The notes: generated from the letters alone by a model not told the origin. A stretch of 6,346 bases of DNA from Bordetella parapertussis (GCA_945867725.1 CAMBJI010000124.1:1-6346); one strand, 5' to 3'. Shown: positions 1-6,276, counted from the stretch's first letter. Numbers and translations: made by a program.

Positions 1-355
1 CCATCACGCTGATAACGGACTGATGCGTCGCTTGCGCATCGGCATGGATGTCGACAATCTGCGTGGAATCGCCTCCCGATAAATTGCGCAACTCAAGCGC
101 TAGCGAAGATGCATCACGCGCTGACAAGCGACGACCATTCAGCGCGAAACGACCCTCGGCATCAACAACAATGCGCAGTGATTTCGGTGGAGTGGATGCC
201 TCTGCGCCTACTGTAGGCAAACGTACAGCAAGACCGGCAACGCGACTGAAACTCGTGCTGACCATAAGAAAAATCAGAATCACCAGCAGCACATCGATGA
301 AGGCAATCAAATTGATTTCGGGTTGATCGCGTCGGGTGGCTTGACGAAAATTCAT
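1..355 (-). CDS. exbD: ExbD/TolR-family proton-channel subunit, partial (3' end beyond the window)
   Basis: Partner of ExbB in the inner-membrane motor that uses the proton gradient to energise TonB-dependent outer-membrane transport; ExbD has one membrane helix and a periplasmic domain. The visible 118 residues begin MNFRQATRRDQPEINLIAFID. A charged cytoplasmic N-terminus (1-13) leads into the hydrophobic helix at about 16-35, which carries the family's essential aspartate (D21, in INLIAFIDVLL). The periplasmic domain follows, with the usual pattern of short beta strands (RLPTVG, LRIVVDAEGRFALNG, VDIHADAQA). The ATG lies 4 nt after the exbB stop. An AAGGG within the last exbB codons (368-364) is well placed as its ribosome site, so translation is probably coupled to exbB. 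About 20 C-terminal residues are expected to be missing at the left edge. TolR is the alternative name; no TolA/TolB context is visible, so ExbD is preferred. Confidence 0.9.
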   Translation of the reverse strand, partial: MNFRQATRRDQPEINLIAFIDVLLVILIFLMVSTSFSRVAGLAVRLPTVGAEASTPPKSLRIVVDAEGRFALNGRRLSARDASSLALELRNLSGGDSTQIVDIHADAQATHQSVISVM

Positions 356-359
356 GGTC

Positions 360-965
360 TCAACCCTTACTGCTACTCATCTGATCAAGAAAACGCAACG
401 CCTGTTGCTCCATATCGATCACCAACGCATCGACCTGCGCATGAAAATGCCGATGAAACAGCAAGGCCGGCATCGCGACCGCCAGACCAAAACCGGTATT
501 GTAGAGCGCAACAGAAATACCATGCGCTACCTGAAGGGGATCGGTGATGGTGCCCTGCTGCGCACCAAACAATTCAATCATGCCAACCACCGTGCCAAAC
601 AATCCCATCAGCGGCGCCAGCGTTGCCACTGTCCCCAGCGTGGTCAGATAACGTTCGAGATGATGTGCGCTTGCACGTCCCGCATCAGCAATAGCTTCTT
701 TCATCACCTCGCGCGGCGACTGCAGATGCCGCAAGCCTGCAGCCAACACCCGGCCAAGCGGCGAGTTTTGCTCAAGTTGCACGATAACTTCGGCGTTCAC
801 CTTTCCCGAGCGCACGACCTCCAGCACTTCTGGCAGCAAAGTCGAAGGCAGTACCCGCGAGCGTCGCAAGTACAATAAACGCTCGATGATGACCGTGACG
901 GCAACCACCGACGCAGCGAGCAAAAACCAGATCGGCCAGCCGGCGGCCTGAATCAGCGCAAACAA
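360..965 (-). CDS. exbB: ExbB/TolQ/MotA-family proton-channel protein, UUG start
   Basis: Inner-membrane proton-channel subunit that works with ExbD (the next gene) to drive TonB-dependent uptake. Read from the TTG at 965-963 it is 201 residues. Helix 1 is at about 7-28 (IQAAGWPIWFLLAASVVAV, ending in IIERL), a long cytoplasmic stretch covers 30-105, helix 2 is at about 109-133 (LAPLMGLFGTVVGMI) and helix 3 at about 152-172 (ALYNTGFGLAVAMPALL). These are the conserved MotA/TolQ/ExbB channel motifs. The start was chosen because AGGGGAG (980-974) lies 8 nt upstream of the TTG and family members start at this point, just before FALIQAAGWP. A GTG at 1019-1017 would add 18 atypical residues and has no ribosome site. 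The gene is divergent from xseA. No Fur-box-like sequence was found upstream. Confidence 0.9.
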   Translation of the reverse strand: MFALIQAAGWPIWFLLAASVVAVTVIIERLLYLRRSRVLPSTLLPEVLEVVRSGKVNAEVIVQLEQNSPLGRVLAAGLRHLQSPREVMKEAIADAGRASAHHLERYLTTLGTVATLAPLMGLFGTVVGMIELFGAQQGTITDPLQVAHGISVALYNTGFGLAVAMPALLFHRHFHAQVDALVIDMEQQALRFLDQMSSSKG

Positions 966-966
966 A

Positions 967-1010
967 ATACAGTCTCCCCTGATGAATACACAAATTGCCG
1001 CAGACTGTAT
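967..1010 (-). promoter_or_regulatory. Perfect 9-bp inverted repeat flanking the exbB ribosome site
   Basis: ATACAGTCT (967-975) and AGACTGTAT (1002-1010) are exact reverse complements separated by 26 nt. Read in the exbB direction, the second arm runs from the end of the Shine-Dalgarno AGGGGAG almost to the UUG start codon, and G-U pairs could extend the stem towards that codon. In RNA the hairpin would partly hide the ribosome site. As DNA it could be an operator, because the distal arm contains TACAGT (1009-1004), a possible -10 that lies 17 nt from TTGCTC (1032-1027). That promoter is weak (about 4/6 and 3/6 matches). If transcription does start there, the distal arm would not be in the RNA, so the two readings exclude each other. 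Confidence 0.45.
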
Positions 1011-1312
1011 CCGCTTCACCGGGCCCGAGCAAGTTCATGCAAACCACATCAGCATCAGGGGCAGAGACCCGCTTGCAAAACCACCTGCCTATTGTAATGA
1101 ATGTGGGGTTTTACACAGAAGTTGTGGACAAGTTTGTGGAAAACGATGGGCTAAAGTCACTAGGCTCCTGATTGAAAAGCGTTTTTAGCGTTGCCTACAA
1201 ATTGCTCAAAAAATTATCAAAAGAAATCAATGACTTATACAAAATCAACTGCAGCCGATGGCGTTTGGCTAGGCCGCCCTTCCGTCCCAACCCCTGAACG
1301 GTATGTCTGCTG
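1011..1312. other. Gene-free region between divergent exbB and xseA
   Basis: No convincing gene lies here; the open frames present have no ribosome site or recognisable protein. The left part holds a weak candidate exbB promoter and the middle holds the DnaA-box-like cluster. The right part (about 1171-1250) is noticeably AT-rich with A-runs, and should contain the xseA promoter. Weak candidates are TTGAAA (1172-1177) with TACAAA (1196-1201), 18 nt apart, and TTATCA (1214-1219) with TATACA (1236-1241), 16 nt apart. Neither is strong enough to call alone. The xseA ATG is preceded by no clear Shine-Dalgarno sequence. Confidence 0.4.
1109..1143. promoter_or_regulatory. Cluster of three DnaA-box-like 9-mers
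   Basis: TTTTACACA (1109-1117, plus) fits the relaxed DnaA box TTWTNCACA. On the minus strand, TTTTCCACA (1143-1135) also fits it exactly and TTGTCCACA (1131-1123) fits with one mismatch. The two minus-strand motifs are tandem with a 12-bp period, and a further TGTGG occurs at 1102. The consensus is established knowledge; that DnaA binds here is inference. No origin features such as dnaA, dnaN or AT-rich 13-mers are recognised beside it, so a regulatory or DnaA-titration site is likelier than an origin. Confidence 0.4.
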
Positions 1313-2683
1313 ATGAGTGACACCTTCTTTCCAGATGGCACAGCTGGCAACGACACAGCGCCGTCCATACTGACCGTCTCGCAGCTGAACCAATCGGTGG
1401 GCCGACTGCTGGAGCGCAGCTTCCCGCTGACCTGGATCGCGGGCGAACTCTCCAACGTGACCCGCGCCGCCTCCGGTCACTGGTACTTCACACTCAAAGA
1501 CGCCAGCGCTCAGGTACGTGCGGTGATGTTTCGCGGACGAGCGCAGTATGTGGATTTCAGTCCACGTGAAGGCGACAAGGTCGAAGTACGCGCCACCATT
1601 GGCCTGTACGCAGCGCGCGGGGATTTTCAGCTCAACGTCGAAAACATGCGCCGGGCTGGCGTAGGCAATCTGTACGAAGCTTTTATCAAGCTCAAGTCCA
1701 AATTGGCCTCCGAAGGATTATTCGATCAGGAACGTAAACGGGATCTGCCGGTCTTTCCGCGCATCATCGGCGTGGTTACCAGCCCGCAAGCAGCTGCGTT
1801 ACGTGATGTCCTGAGCGCCTTGCGGCGGCGGGCGCCGCATATTCAGGTGGTGCTCTACCCTACCGCCGTACAAGGTGAGGGCTCTGCCGAAAAAATCGCA
1901 GCCGCCATTCGCACCGCATCCCAACGCGCCGAATGCGATGTGCTGCTCGTCTGTCGTGGCGGCGGCAGCCTCGAGGATTTATGGTCATTCAATGACGAGC
2001 GCGTGGCTCGGGCGATCGCCGACTGCGCCATGCCCGTGATTTCGGGCGTTGGTCACGAGACTGACGTCACGATCGCCGACTTCGTCGCCGATGTGCGTGC
2101 ACCCACCCCGACCGCCGCCGCAGAGCTGGCGGCCACACCACGGGACGACTGGTTCGCAGCCGTCGGTCAGCATGCCGATGACCTGATCGATGCATTTCGC
2201 CGACAACTGGACGACCGCACCCAGACCTTGGATTGGCTCGCTCGCCGCCTGCAAAGTCCGAGCGCGGCCATACGTCATCAACAACTACGGCTGTCAACGT
2301 TACAAAACCGTCTGCAACATGCAACCACCACACCGCTGGTGGCTGCTCGCTACCGCTTGGACAAAGTACAGCAGCGGCTGATGCATGCCCTGCCCGATAC
2401 GCGCATGGCTCGGAGCAGGCTTTCAACGCGAGCGACGCAATTGTCAGCGGCCCATACCAACCGCCTTGGCGCACATCGCTACAAGCTCGACGCCTTGCAA
2501 GGCAAACTCGAGCTGCTGGCGCCACAGCGCACGCTGGAGCGGGGCTACGCGATACTGCGCGACGAACAAGGTGAAATCATTCGGCGCACCGCGCAGATAC
2601 GTGCACCACAACGTCTGGCGCTGACCGTCGCCGAAGGTAGCGCTCACATTGACATCAGCCGGGTCGAGCCCGACAAGAATTGA
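1313..2683 (+). CDS. xseA: Exodeoxyribonuclease VII large subunit
   Basis: Catalytic subunit of exonuclease VII, which with several small XseB subunits degrades single-stranded DNA from both ends in the cytoplasm, in repair and recombination. At 456 residues it matches the length I recall for the E. coli protein. An N-terminal OB-fold (about 18-115; [41 protein letters not shown]) precedes the nuclease domain (about 118-320) with [29 protein letters not shown] and [16 protein letters not shown]. The residues reported as essential in E. coli (D155, R205, H238, D241, from memory) correspond, with a constant +10 offset, to D165, R215, H248 and D251. The region 285-405 is rich in Arg, Gln and Leu heptad-like helices (the coiled coil that recruits XseB). 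The C-terminus has the conserved TLERGYAIL box. The ATG has a poor ribosome site, but the family N-terminus supports it. xseB is not in the window. Confidence 0.97.
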   Translation: MSDTFFPDGTAGNDTAPSILTVSQLNQSVGRLLERSFPLTWIAGELSNVTRAASGHWYFTLKDASAQVRAVMFRGRAQYVDFSPREGDKVEVRATIGLYAARGDFQLNVENMRRAGVGNLYEAFIKLKSKLASEGLFDQERKRDLPVFPRIIGVVTSPQAAALRDVLSALRRRAPHIQVVLYPTAVQGEGSAEKIAAAIRTASQRAECDVLLVCRGGGSLEDLWSFNDERVARAIADCAMPVISGVGHETDVTIADFVADVRAPTPTAAAELAATPRDDWFAAVGQHADDLIDAFRRQLDDRTQTLDWLARRLQSPSAAIRHQQLRLSTLQNRLQHATTTPLVAARYRLDKVQQRLMHALPDTRMARSRLSTRATQLSAAHTNRLGAHRYKLDALQGKLELLAPQRTLERGYAILRDEQGEIIRRTAQIRAPQRLALTVAEGSAHIDISRVEPDKN

Positions 2684-2844
2684 GCGGCGTCACCCGGTCC
2701 TTTCCTTGATCCGTCGATTATTGCTGGTCAGGGAGACGCTGAATAACTTCTTATTTCGTGCCCAGACAGCGCAACTGCATGACGCGATGTCTTATAAATC
2801 AATAACTTAAGGTAAATTTTTCAATGGCCGAGGTTGATGATGTT
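2684..2844. other. Non-coding stretch after xseA, possible mobile-element remnant
   Basis: No gene is seen here and no convincing intrinsic terminator follows xseA. GGGAGACGCTGAATAA at 2731-2746 reminds me of the ends of some IS5/IS1182-type insertion sequences common in proteobacteria, but no matching inverted copy or transposase is present in the window. An 8-bp direct repeat AATAACTT occurs at 2742-2749 and 2801-2808. From about 2790 the sequence becomes AT-rich. A 13-codon frame at 2824-2865 is considered chance. Confidence 0.2.
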
Positions 2845-2873
2845 ATTTCAACAGTGCTCCATTAGGCTATACT
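2845..2873 (+). promoter_or_regulatory. Candidate sigma70 promoter for the PuuD-like gene
   Basis: TATACT at 2868-2873 matches the -10 consensus at 5 of 6 positions. Seventeen nt upstream, ATTTCA (2845-2850) is a poor -35 (3 of 6). Transcription would start near 2880, giving a leader of about 85 nt. A short inverted repeat, GTTGA (2833-2837) and TCAAC (2848-2852), overlaps the -35 and could be a regulator site. It is too short and too widely spaced for an FNR site. Confidence 0.45.
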
Positions 2874-2956
2874 TCGCCCGGTTTTACAAAAGTGCAATGC
2901 AACAGCGAAATGCGGCGCGCGCACCCTGAATAAAAAGCGTCGAACTGAATATTTTT

Positions 2957-2961
2957 GGAGG
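2957..2961 (+). promoter_or_regulatory. Strong Shine-Dalgarno GGAGG for the PuuD-like gene
   Basis: GGAGG lies only 4 nt before the ATG at 2966, a slightly short spacing but the best ribosome site on the plus strand of the window. It fixes the start and suggests good expression. Confidence 0.8.
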
Positions 2962-2965
2962 ATTT

Positions 2966-3559
2966 ATGGCTGCAATTTTGCAATCCCTTGGACGCACCAT
3001 CATTGCGGGCATCGTGCTCCTGATACTACTGGTGATGATCGCCAACAGCATCGCAGGCGCGAGTCCGGCAATGGGACACGCTTGGGGCGCTTTCGTCATG
3101 CGCTGGCTGCATGTGGTGTCGGGCATCATGTGGATCGGTCTGCTTTGGTATTTCAACTTCGTGCAAATCCCTTCCATGCCCAAAATTCCGGATGAACAAA
3201 AACCGGCAATCGGCAAGGTCATTGCACCTACTGCGCTTTTTTGGTTTCGTTGGGCAGCACTGGCCACCGTCGTCACCGGCGTACTGGTCGCTTGGGTGAA
3301 TGGCTACCTGATTCGGGCACTGACTCTCGAAACAGGCGTGCATGCCATCGGCATCGGCATGTGGATTGCCCTAGTAATGGCCTTCAATGTCTGGTTCATC
3401 ATCTGGCCCAACCAGAAAAAAGCACTCGGCATCGTCACCGTGGAGCCAGAACAGAAAGCCGCTGCGGCTCGTCTGGCAATGCTGACATCCCGCTTCAACA
3501 CCATGCTGTCGATTCCCATGCTCTACATGATGGTCGCTCAGCAGAATGGTGGACTGTAA
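2966..3559 (+). CDS. Integral membrane protein of the urate-oxidase N-terminal (PuuD membrane domain) type, no cytochrome domain
   Basis: A 197-residue, very hydrophobic protein with about five predicted membrane helices (roughly 9-30, 42-66, 88-110, 124-147 and 173-191). The motifs RWLHVVSGIMWIGLLWYFNF, ALFWFRWAALATVVTG, GMWIALVMAFNVWFIIWPNQ and RFNTMLSIPMLYMM resemble the membrane domain of PuuD, a cytochrome c-coupled urate oxidase. Known PuuD proteins continue into a cytochrome c domain; here there is no CXXCH motif, and the frame ends cleanly before a terminator. H49 and H126, in two helices, are candidate haem or metal ligands by position (inference). No purine-breakdown genes are adjacent, so urate oxidation is unproven; a haem-binding membrane redox protein is a reasonable broader description. 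I recall such short homologues being given unrelated names, for example as NusG-like proteins, which this sequence does not support. The gene stands alone with its own promoter and terminator. Confidence 0.7.
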   Translation: MAAILQSLGRTIIAGIVLLILLVMIANSIAGASPAMGHAWGAFVMRWLHVVSGIMWIGLLWYFNFVQIPSMPKIPDEQKPAIGKVIAPTALFWFRWAALATVVTGVLVAWVNGYLIRALTLETGVHAIGIGMWIALVMAFNVWFIIWPNQKKALGIVTVEPEQKAAAARLAMLTSRFNTMLSIPMLYMMVAQQNGGL

Positions 3560-3584
3560 TAACGACGTAACCCACGAGCACAAT

Positions 3585-3625
3585 AAAAAATCCTGCGGCA
3601 GGTAATCCTGCCGCAGGATTTTTTT
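3585..3625. terminator. Bidirectional intrinsic terminator between convergent genes
   Basis: Perfect GC-rich stem TCCTGCGGCAGG (3591-3602) and CCTGCCGCAGGA (3607-3618) with a TAAT loop, flanked by six A (3585-3590) and seven T (3619-3625). The A and T tracts extend the pairing to 18 bp, and each gives a U-tract on one strand. It lies 25 nt after each stop codon (3559 on plus, 3650 on minus), so it can end both transcripts. Confidence 0.95.
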
Positions 3626-3649
3626 ATGCCCTGCTGTTTCTACCTTGGT

Positions 3650-4522
3650 TCAAAGCGCATTCAGCGGTATCTTCACATAGGCAACGCCATTCGATTCTGC
3701 CGGCGGCAGATCACCAGCGCGGATGTTGATCTGTACTGCAGGAAGAATCAGCACCGGCATTTCCAGCGTTGCGTCGCGCTGGGTACGCATGTCGACAAAC
3801 GCTGCCTCGCTAATGCCGTCGTGCACATGTATGTTTTTTCTACGCTGCTCGCCTACCGTCGTTTCAAACGCCACGGGGCGATCCGTCGGTGGGTAATCGT
3901 GGCACATGAACAACCGGGTTTCTTCCGGCAAGCTGAGGATCTTCTTGGCTGAAGCGTAAAGAGTCTTCGCATCACCCCCCGGAAAATCGCAGCGCGCGGT
4001 ACCGACATCCGGCATGAACATCGTGTCACCCACAAACACTGCATCAGCGATCTGATACGCAACACAAGCTGGCGTATGACCGGGCACATACATCGTATTG
4101 GCCGACAAGGCACCAATACTGAAATGCTCACCGTCTTTCAACAGATGATCAAACTGCGAACCATCCGTAGCAAACTCTGACTCGAGGTGAAAAATGCCTT
4201 TGAATACCTGCTGCACCGCACTTATATGGTCGCCGATCGCTGTTTTGCCGCCCAGTTTTTTCTTGAGGTAGGGCGCAGCGGTCAGATGATCTGCATGCGC
4301 ATGCGTCTCAAGTATCCACGCTACGGTAAGATTTTTTTCGCGTACAAAATCGATGACCTTGTCAGCCGAATCTGTGCGGGTGCGGCCAGATTTTGGATCG
4401 TAATCAAGAACGGAGTCGATAATGGCGCAGGGAGCGCCTTCTTTCTCATAGACCACATACGTCACGGTCCAGGTCGCAGGATCGAAAATGCCATGTACCT
4501 GCGGTTTGATTGCATTACTCAT
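3650..4522 (-). CDS. pdo: ETHE1/Blh-like persulfide dioxygenase (metallo-beta-lactamase fold)
   Basis: Predicted cytoplasmic mononuclear non-haem iron enzyme oxidising glutathione persulfide with O2 to sulfite and glutathione. The 290 residues carry the metallo-hydrolase signature THAHADHL (73-80), PGHT (H149), GDTMF (D166) and CHDYPP (H208). By analogy with human ETHE1, H74, H149 and D166 would bind iron, and R177 in GTARCDFPGGD matches the conserved arginine of ETHE1's GRTDF segment. The opening HGIFDPATWTVTYVVYE and the inserts near 45-60 and 110-130 make it longer than ETHE1, as in the metallo-hydrolase half of Blh proteins. Blh typically has a DUF442 domain in front; here that domain is on the divergent SQR instead. 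The ATG (4522-4520) has only a weak AGG upstream. Divergence from an SQR fusion supports the sulfide role over glyoxalase II or a generic hydrolase. Confidence 0.87.
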   Translation of the reverse strand: MSNAIKPQVHGIFDPATWTVTYVVYEKEGAPCAIIDSVLDYDPKSGRTRTDSADKVIDFVREKNLTVAWILETHAHADHLTAAPYLKKKLGGKTAIGDHISAVQQVFKGIFHLESEFATDGSQFDHLLKDGEHFSIGALSANTMYVPGHTPACVAYQIADAVFVGDTMFMPDVGTARCDFPGGDAKTLYASAKKILSLPEETRLFMCHDYPPTDRPVAFETTVGEQRRKNIHVHDGISEAAFVDMRTQRDATLEMPVLILPAVQINIRAGDLPPAESNGVAYVKIPLNAL

Positions 4523-4556
4523 GATGCCTAGACTCCATTTTAATTACACTGAATAC

Positions 4557-4585
4557 ATTATATTGACTAACATTTTATTAGTCAA
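4557..4585 (-). promoter_or_regulatory. Near-consensus sigma70 promoter for the persulfide dioxygenase gene
   Basis: On the minus strand, TTGACT (4585-4580) and TATAAT (4562-4557) are separated by 17 nt: 5/6 and 6/6 matches with ideal spacing. Transcription would start near 4550, leaving a leader of about 28 nt before the ATG at 4522. It lies within the palindrome and almost coincides with the opposite promoter. Confidence 0.8.
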
Positions 4586-4591
4586 TATAAT
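4563..4591 (+). promoter_or_regulatory. Near-consensus sigma70 promoter for the DUF442-SQR gene
   Basis: TTGACT (4563-4568) and TATAAT (4586-4591) with a 17-nt spacer: 5/6 and 6/6 matches. Transcription would start near 4598, giving a leader of about 72 nt that contains GTGGGCCCAC (4640-4649), a perfect 10-bp palindrome, and GCCG/CGGC (4624-4627, 4636-4639). The ribosome site is GAGG (4659-4662), 7 nt before the ATG. As the strength is near consensus, control is most simply by repression. Confidence 0.82.
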
Positions 4592-4669
4592 GTATTTTCT
4601 TTAATTAACTCCAATCTGTCCCTGCCGGCTCCCTTCGGCGTGGGCCCACAAGTTTTTCGAGGGTGAGTA

Positions 4670-6271
4670 ATGTCAGCCACTATCACGCGTCACACCGACA
4701 AATTCAGCACTGCTCCACAACTCAGTCCAGAAGACATGGCAGAGGTGGCGGCACTCGGTTTCCGCACCGTGATCAACAACCGACCCGACGGCGAAGCCGG
4801 CCCATCCCAGCCCGGCAGCGACGCCATCGCGCGCGCGGCCGAAGCTGCCAGCCTGGTCTATATCCATCTGCCGGTCATCAGCGGTCAGATCACCGAATTG
4901 CAGGCGCGCCAGTTTGCCGAGCTGCTGGCTTTGAAGCCCGGTCCCATCCTCGCCTTTTGTCGCAGCGGCGCGAGATCGCAGAATCTTTATCAGTTAGCCG
5001 GCGGCCAACGCACCAAGCCCAGCACGACCAGCGCCACCAGCGCCAGCAACTGGGGCGACACTCAGGACATCGTAATCGTTGGTGGCGGCAGTGCCGGCAT
5101 CGGACTCGCCGCCAGTCTCAAAAAACGTCAACCCAACCTGCAGATCGCGATCATCGAACCCAACGACAAGCATTACTACCAGCCGTCGTGGACACTGGTC
5201 GGCGCCGGCGAATTCGATCTCCAAGATAGTGTGCGTGACATGGCATCGGTAATGCCTGCCGGCGTGACCTGGATACGCGCGGCAGTGACCGGTTTCGATC
5301 CTGAGAACAAAAAAGTTACGATTGATAAAGGCAGTCCGATCAGCTATCAGAATCTGGTGGTCGCGCCCGGGCTGAAACTCAACTGGCAAGCCATCCCCGG
5401 TCTGGAAGACACACTGGGTAAAAATGGCGTCACTTCAAATTATCGTTTCGATCTCGCGCCCTACACTTGGGAACTGGTCAGACAAATGAAATCCGGTACC
5501 GCACTCTTTACCCAGCCGGCCATGCCGATCAAATGCGCTGGCGCGCCGCAGAAAGCGATGTACCTCTCTTGTTCCGATTGGGAGCAGCGAGGCGTCCTAA
5601 AAAACATCAGCGTCAATTTTCATAACGCGGGCGCCGTACTTTTCGGCGTCGCAGATTTCGTACCTGCGCTGATGAACTACGTCAAACGCTACAACGCGCA
5701 TCTGCATTTCACCTCGACACTGGTGGCCGTGGATGGCCCGGCGAAAAAAGTATGGTTCGATGAAAAAGATGCGAGTGGCAATGTGACTCGTGTCGAGAAA
5801 TCCTTCGATATGCTGCACGTGGTGCCACCGCAAACTGCACCCGATGTTGTGCGCGAAAGTAGGCTAGCCAATGCCGATGGCTGGGTCGATGTAAATCAGG
5901 TCACGCTGCAGCATGTGCGCTATCCCGATATCTTCAGCCTCGGTGATGCCTGCTCCTCACCCAATGCAAAAACCGCCGCCGCCGCGCGCAAACAAATTGT
6001 CGTGGTCGCCGAGAACCTTCTCGCTGCGCGCAGTGGTCGCGCGTTACCGACGAAGTACGATGGCTACGGATCCTGTCCTTTGACTGTGGAGAAAGGTCGT
6101 ATCGTGCTGGCGGAATTTGGTTTCGGCGGCAAACTGCTACCCACCTTCCCACTGAACCCGACCGTGCCACGTCGATCAGCCTGGATCCTGAAAAAAAATA
6201 TCCTTCCCTGGGTCTACTGGAATCTCATGCTCAAAGGGCGTGAGTGGCTGGCGCGATCCGAAACGGACTAA
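4670..6271 (+). CDS. sqr: Fusion: DUF442 phosphatase/rhodanese-like domain + type II sulfide:quinone oxidoreductase
   Basis: Oxidises sulfide at the membrane surface, passes electrons through FAD to quinone, and transfers the sulfur to an acceptor such as glutathione. Of 533 residues, about 1-110 form a DUF442 domain (FRTVINNRPDGE, YIHLPVISGQIT) ending in the active-site loop CRSGARS, with C97 and R102. A Ser/Thr/Ala-rich linker (about 113-128) follows. The SQR part starts with the FAD-binding IVIVGGGSAGIGLAASL (134-150) and an acidic residue, E163, ending the second strand. MPIKCAGAPQKAMYLS places C289 at the position of human SQRDL Cys201, and SLGDACSS places C428 near its Cys379; TAAAARKQ and YDGYGSCPL also match type II SQR. 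The C-terminal LKKNILPWVYWNLMLKG is the hydrophobic, basic segment expected to attach it to the inner membrane. GAGG 7 nt upstream supports the ATG. Comparable fusions exist in databases as phosphatase/oxidoreductase bifunctional proteins (from memory). Confidence 0.92.
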   Translation: MSATITRHTDKFSTAPQLSPEDMAEVAALGFRTVINNRPDGEAGPSQPGSDAIARAAEAASLVYIHLPVISGQITELQARQFAELLALKPGPILAFCRSGARSQNLYQLAGGQRTKPSTTSATSASNWGDTQDIVIVGGGSAGIGLAASLKKRQPNLQIAIIEPNDKHYYQPSWTLVGAGEFDLQDSVRDMASVMPAGVTWIRAAVTGFDPENKKVTIDKGSPISYQNLVVAPGLKLNWQAIPGLEDTLGKNGVTSNYRFDLAPYTWELVRQMKSGTALFTQPAMPIKCAGAPQKAMYLSCSDWEQRGVLKNISVNFHNAGAVLFGVADFVPALMNYVKRYNAHLHFTSTLVAVDGPAKKVWFDEKDASGNVTRVEKSFDMLHVVPPQTAPDVVRESRLANADGWVDVNQVTLQHVRYPDIFSLGDACSSPNAKTAAAARKQIVVVAENLLAARSGRALPTKYDGYGSCPLTVEKGRIVLAEFGFGGKLLPTFPLNPTVPRRSAWILKKNILPWVYWNLMLKGREWLARSETD

Positions 6272-6276
6272 AGAAT

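Larger units (their letters stand above)
4552..4596. promoter_or_regulatory. Perfect 19-bp-arm palindrome, probable operator of the divergent sulfide genes
   Basis: The left arm AATACATTATATTGACTAA (4552-4570) is the exact reverse complement of 4578-4596, with a 7-nt centre (4571-4577). TTAATTA also flanks each side (4540-4546 and 4601-4607) at almost symmetrical distance. The element contains both divergent promoters, so a dimeric repressor bound here would block both. AT-rich palindromes overlapping promoters of sulfide-oxidation operons are known for ArsR-family persulfide sensors (BigR/SqrR); assigning this site to such a protein is inference and no regulator gene is in the window. The transcripts should start just outside the palindrome, so it is unlikely to work as an RNA hairpin. 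Confidence 0.8.

Noticed and set aside
354..878. 174-residue open frame on the plus strand opposite exbB
   Set aside because: It is antisense to a clear gene, rich in His, Arg and Gln without domain character, and has no ribosome site.
966..1019. Longer exbB from a GTG at 1019, adding 18 residues
   Set aside because: There is no ribosome site before the GTG, the added residues do not look like the family N-terminus, and AGGGGAG sits correctly before the TTG at 965.
966..1312. Replication origin based on the DnaA-box-like cluster
   Set aside because: There are only three boxes, no dnaA/dnaN or other typical origin neighbours are visible, and no AT-rich 13-mer repeats are present.
2833..2852. 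FNR-type site suggested by TTGAT followed by TTTCAA
   Set aside because: The half-sites are too far apart for TTGAT-N4-ATCAA and the second half does not match.
2824..2865. 13-codon frame with a weak AAGG upstream, before the PuuD-like gene
   Set aside because: It overlaps the candidate promoter (-35 at 2845-2850), would end just upstream of the -10 hexamer, and nothing marks it as a leader peptide.
4187..4531. 114-residue plus-strand frame opposite the persulfide dioxygenase
   Set aside because: It lies inside the antisense of a well-supported gene, has no family resemblance, and is best read as a shadow frame.
4552..4596. Palindrome as an intrinsic terminator, since T-rich sequence follows it
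   Set aside because: The stem is mostly A-T, it lies between the starts of divergent genes, and both arms contain perfectly spaced promoter elements.
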